This document shows, piece after piece, positions 61,096 through 64,000 of a DNA stretch of 64,000 nt (position 1 is its first letter; the number at the start of each line of letters is the position of its first letter). Made by a program: the position numbers and the translations under genes. The stretch covers positions 124,001-188,000 of the forward strand of contig NC_016587.1 of assembly GCF_000283655.1 (NCBI RefSeq), given 5' to 3'. This DNA comes from Azospirillum lipoferum 4B (GTDB lineage: Bacteria; Pseudomonadota; Alphaproteobacteria; Azospirillales; Azospirillaceae). Below the pieces are notes generated by a model. The model worked only from the letters and a program-made list of their open reading frames with translations. It ran no database searches and was not told where the DNA came from.

Positions 61096-62274
61096 GTGCA
61101 GAGCATCCAGTGGGACGACGCCTTCCTCCTTGAAGCCCAGCTGACCGAGGATGAGAAGCTGGTGCGCGACAGCGCCCGCGCCTACTGCCAGGACCGGCTG
61201 CAGCCCCGCGTCATCTCCGCCTTCCGCGAGGAACGCTTCGACCGCGAGATCATGAGCGAGATGGGCGAGCTGGGCCTGCTGGGTCCGACCATCCCGGAGG
61301 AGTATGGCGGGCCGGGCGTCAGCCACGTCGCCTACGGGCTGGTCGCCCGTGAGGTGGAGCGGGTGGACAGCGGCTATCGCTCCGCCATGTCGGTGCAGTC
61401 CTCGCTGGTCATGCACCCGATCTACGCCTATGGCAGCGAGGAGCAGAAGAAGAAGTGGCTGCCGCGGCTGGCCACCGGCGAACTGGTCGGCTGCTTCGGC
61501 CTGACCGAGCCGGACCACGGCTCCGATCCCGGCGGCATGAAGACCCGCGCCACCAAGGTCGATGGCGGCTATCTGCTGTCGGGCTCCAAGATGTGGATCA
61601 CCAACTCCCCCATCGCCGACCTCGCCGTCGTCTGGGCGAAGTCGGACGCCCATGACAACAAGATCAAGGGCTTCGTGGTGGAGCGCGGGACCAAGGGCTT
61701 CTCCACCCCGAAGATCGAGGGCAAGCTGTCGCTGCGCGCCTCGGTCACCGGCGAGATCGTGCTGGACGAGGCCTTTGTGCCCGACGAGAACCTGCTGCCC
61801 AACGTGTCGGGCCTGGGCGGTCCGTTCGGCTGCCTGAACAAGGCGCGCTACGGCATCGCCTGGGGCGTGATGGGGGCCGCCGAGTTCTGCTGGCACGCCG
61901 CCCGCCAGTACACGCTGGACCGCAAGCAGTTCGGCCGTCCGCTGGCCCAGACCCAGCTGGTCCAGAAGAAGCTGGCCGACATGATGACGGAGATCGCGCT
62001 GGGCCTGCAGGCTGCCTTGCGCGTCGGCCGCATGATGGACGACGGCAGCTGGTCGCCGGAGGCGATTTCGCTGATCAAGCGCAACAACTGCGGCAAGGCG
62101 CTGGACATCGCCCGCGTCGCCCGCGACATGCACGGCGGCAACGGCATCTCCGAGGAGTTCCAGGTCATCCGCCATATGGTGAATCTGGAGACGGTGAACA
62201 CCTACGAAGGCACCCACGACGTCCACGCCCTGATCCTGGGCCGGGCGCAGACGGGCCTGCAGGCGTTCTCGTAA
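61096..62274 (+). CDS. gcdH: Glutaryl-CoA dehydrogenase
   Basis: The 392-residue FAD enzyme oxidises glutaryl-CoA and decarboxylates to crotonyl-CoA, in lysine and tryptophan breakdown. It has [54 protein letters not shown], and the C-terminal catalytic Glu371 in [18 protein letters not shown]. The start is GTG at 61096 behind AGGAGA. It is alone, with a 274-bp upstream region holding AT-rich promoter-like DNA. Confidence 0.93.
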   Translation: MQSIQWDDAFLLEAQLTEDEKLVRDSARAYCQDRLQPRVISAFREERFDREIMSEMGELGLLGPTIPEEYGGPGVSHVAYGLVAREVERVDSGYRSAMSVQSSLVMHPIYAYGSEEQKKKWLPRLATGELVGCFGLTEPDHGSDPGGMKTRATKVDGGYLLSGSKMWITNSPIADLAVVWAKSDAHDNKIKGFVVERGTKGFSTPKIEGKLSLRASVTGEIVLDEAFVPDENLLPNVSGLGGPFGCLNKARYGIAWGVMGAAEFCWHAARQYTLDRKQFGRPLAQTQLVQKKLADMMTEIALGLQAALRVGRMMDDGSWSPEAISLIKRNNCGKALDIARVARDMHGGNGISEEFQVIRHMVNLETVNTYEGTHDVHALILGRAQTGLQAFS

Positions 62275-62284
62275 GGTCTTGAGA

Positions 62285-62441
62285 AACCCCTCTCCCGCCC
62301 CGGGAGAGGGAGGGGCCCACCGTGAAGCGGTGGGAGGGTGAGGGGTGAACCGAGAATCGGTGTGGTTGCGGATTCTCGGACTACCCCTCACCCTCCCCAC
62401 TCCGTGGGTCCCCTCCCTCTCCCAGGGCGGGAGAGGGTGTT
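62285..62441. repeat. GC-rich inverted-repeat element, copy B (between gcdH and the chemoreceptor)
   Basis: An approximately 65-base imperfect arm (GGGAGAGGGAGGGGCCCACC ... GAACCGAGAATC) pairs with GATTCTCGG ... CCTCCCTCTCCC. The sequence can form a cruciform or long hairpin between convergent genes, acting on either strand's transcript. Same family as 43035-43290. Confidence 0.75.
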
Positions 62442-62442
62442 T

Positions 62443-64000
62443 TCAAGCCGCCTTCACATCCCCCGTCGCCTGCTGGCGCACCTCGGTCAGGAAGCGCTCC
62501 ACCTCGGCCGCCAGTGCGCGGGTCTGGCCGGACAGGCCGCGGGCGGCGTCCTGCACGCCCAGCGCGGTGCTGCCGGCGCTTTCCGCCGTGTGGGCCAGCG
62601 CGGCGATGGTCGCAGACACGTCCTGGGTGCCCAGCGCCGCCATCTCCACCGCCCGCGCGATTTCCCGCGTGGCGGCGTTCTGTTCCTGCACCGACTGGGT
62701 GATGGTGCCGGAAATGCCGTCGATCTCGGTGATGGTGCTGCCGATGGCGCCGATGGCGTCGGCCGCCTCGCGCGTCACCGACTGCATGGCGTTCACCTGG
62801 GCGGCGATCTCGTCGGTGGCCTTGGCGGTCTGGTCGGCCAGCCCCTTTACCTCGGTCGCCACGACTGCAAAGCCTTTTCCGGCCTCCCCGGCACGCGCGG
62901 CCTCGATGGTGGCGTTCAGCGCCAGCAGGTTGGTCTGCTTGGCGATGGCGTGGATCAGCCCGACCACCTGGCCGATGCGCTCGGCATTGGCGATCAGCCC
63001 CTGGACGGTGGCGTTGGTGCGGTCGGTGTGGGACACCGCCTCCCCGGCGATGCGGGCGGAATGGCCGACCTGCTCGGAAATCCCGCCGATGGAGCTGGCG
63101 AGTTCGGTCGCCGCGGCGGCGGCGGAGCGGACGTTGGACTGGATGTCGTCGGATTCGCGGGCGACGTTGCGGGTCTGGCTCGACGCCTCGCCCACCACCA
63201 TGGCCATGCGGTCGGCGCTGTCGGCCATGCCGGATGCGGACTCGGCGATGCCCTCGACCAGACGCTTCACCGTGCCCTGGAAACGGTCGGCAAGGTCGAG
63301 CAGGGCGGCACGCTTGGCCTCCTCCGCCTTGGCGTCGGCTTCGGCCTGGGCTGTGTGCATGCGCTCGATGGCGCGGGCGTTGTCGCGGAAGACGGTGACG
63401 GAACCGGCCATGGCGCCGATCTCGTCGGAGCGGGCGGTGCCGGGCACCTCGACCGACGTGTCGCCGCCGGCAAGCCTTGCCATCGCCGCCGACATGGCGC
63501 GCAGCGGGCGGATGACGATGCGGCCGAGCAGGACGTTCAGCAGGGCGATCTGCACCACCAGCGCGATCAGGCAGATGGCGATCTGGTTGCGCATCTGGGT
63601 GGCGATGGCGTCGATCTGCTGATCCAGGCTCCAGGCGATCTGCAGGGCGCCGACCAGCCGGTTGCTCTTTCCGGTCACCACCGGCACCGTCACCACGATG
63701 TGGCCGTTGGCGGAGCGGGTCTGCGCCCCCTTGCCGGCCAGCACCGCCTCGACCAGATCCTGATCGGCCTTCAGGTCGTATCTGGCGAAGCGCTGGTTGG
63801 AGAAGTCGGCCAGCGTTCCCGATGCGGTCGCGGCGCGCAGCGAGGCCAGTTGCACCTCGCTGCTTGCGGCCAGAGGCATGAACTCCGTCTCGATGGAGGC
63901 GCCGTCGCCGGCGACGAAGCTGGTCTTGGTGGCATTGGCCAGCATGTCCGTCTTGACGCGGGCGTCATGCGTCGCCAGCCGCACCGCGTCGTCATACTGC
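62443..64000 (-). CDS. Methyl-accepting chemotaxis protein, C-terminal part (truncated by window edge)
   Basis: The frame is open to the window end, so the N-terminus is missing. Visible parts are the end of a periplasmic sensor, one membrane helix ([22 protein letters not shown]), a HAMP linker ([25 protein letters not shown]), and the MA signalling domain with the tip [33 protein letters not shown]. The C-terminus lacks the NWETF receptor-methylase pentapeptide. It signals to CheA/CheW. Confidence 0.9.
   Translation of the reverse strand, partial: QYDDAVRLATHDARVKTDMLANATKTSFVAGDGASIETEFMPLAASSEVQLASLRAATASGTLADFSNQRFARYDLKADQDLVEAVLAGKGAQTRSANGHIVVTVPVVTGKSNRLVGALQIAWSLDQQIDAIATQMRNQIAICLIALVVQIALLNVLLGRIVIRPLRAMSAAMARLAGGDTSVEVPGTARSDEIGAMAGSVTVFRDNARAIERMHTAQAEADAKAEEAKRAALLDLADRFQGTVKRLVEGIAESASGMADSADRMAMVVGEASSQTRNVARESDDIQSNVRSAAAAATELASSIGGISEQVGHSARIAGEAVSHTDRTNATVQGLIANAERIGQVVGLIHAIAKQTNLLALNATIEAARAGEAGKGFAVVATEVKGLADQTAKATDEIAAQVNAMQSVTREAADAIGAIGSTITEIDGISGTITQSVQEQNAATREIARAVEMAALGTQDVSATIAALAHTAESAGSTALGVQDAARGLSGQTRALAAEVERFLTEVRQQATGDVKAA

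Overview
The window reads as a chromosomal segment of a high-GC alphaproteobacterium, most likely Azospirillum or a close Rhodospirillales relative. I infer this from GC-rich third codon positions, the gene families present (TfuA/YcaO pair, RHH_4-type ribbon-helix-helix proteins, HemP, MYG1) and the repeat families. No rRNA, tRNA, CRISPR array or phage structural gene was recognised.

Layout. 1-4140: a truncated secreted-protein gene and plsC (minus), divergent from ftsE-ftsX-ydcF-like genes, then iron-controlled hemP facing copZ. 4180-8510: a ketone-body/3-hydroxybutyrate operon (SRPBCC protein, GntP permease, two-subunit CoA-transferase, 3-hydroxybutyrate dehydrogenase) behind a textbook sigma-54 promoter. 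8580-12640: ribbon-helix-helix genes around a compact minus-strand operon of small peptide, ycaO, tfuA and a Crp/Fnr regulator. This looks like an undescribed RiPP-type (peptide- or protein-modifying) locus. 12677-16603: a cyclase/ATPase/TPR signalling gene split by an 842-bp IS5/IS427-type insertion sequence. 16735-19810: ilvD, a cysteine-rich copper-binding protein and a DUF2934 protein.

20071-23908: envelope polysaccharide genes (GT-C membrane protein, GT9 heptosyltransferase-like, O-antigen ligase). 24358-29704: acetyltransferases, a VapBC pair, a LysR regulator with an SbtA-type bicarbonate permease, and an RluA pseudouridine synthase. 30106-33933: galU-ugd-phosphomannomutase, supplying UDP-glucose, UDP-glucuronate and hexose-1-phosphates to the surface-polysaccharide genes. 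33990-35090: an AT-rich island carrying a PIN-like protein. 35110-40112: an RbbA-type multidrug exporter (HlyD, double-ATPase/permease fusion, second permease) with a palindromic repeat inserted in-frame in the fusion gene.

40350-50928: trxC, a small RHH protein, an ECF sigma/anti-sigma-like/periplasmic metal-sensor set, then an mdtABC RND efflux operon. 51053-54473: MYG1 and a MscS channel. 54661-57896: a GntR-regulated kinase plus class-III PLP enzyme, with matching operators before the regulator and before the kinase. 57993-60821: a GH18-like protein without signal peptide and a DedA(VTT)/ATP-grasp fusion. 61096-64000: glutaryl-CoA dehydrogenase and the C-terminal part of a chemoreceptor, separated by a long inverted repeat.

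Gene calls rest on reading the translated frames and recognising motifs. No database search was possible, so family assignments are from memory, and start sites were chosen by ribosome-binding site and overlap.
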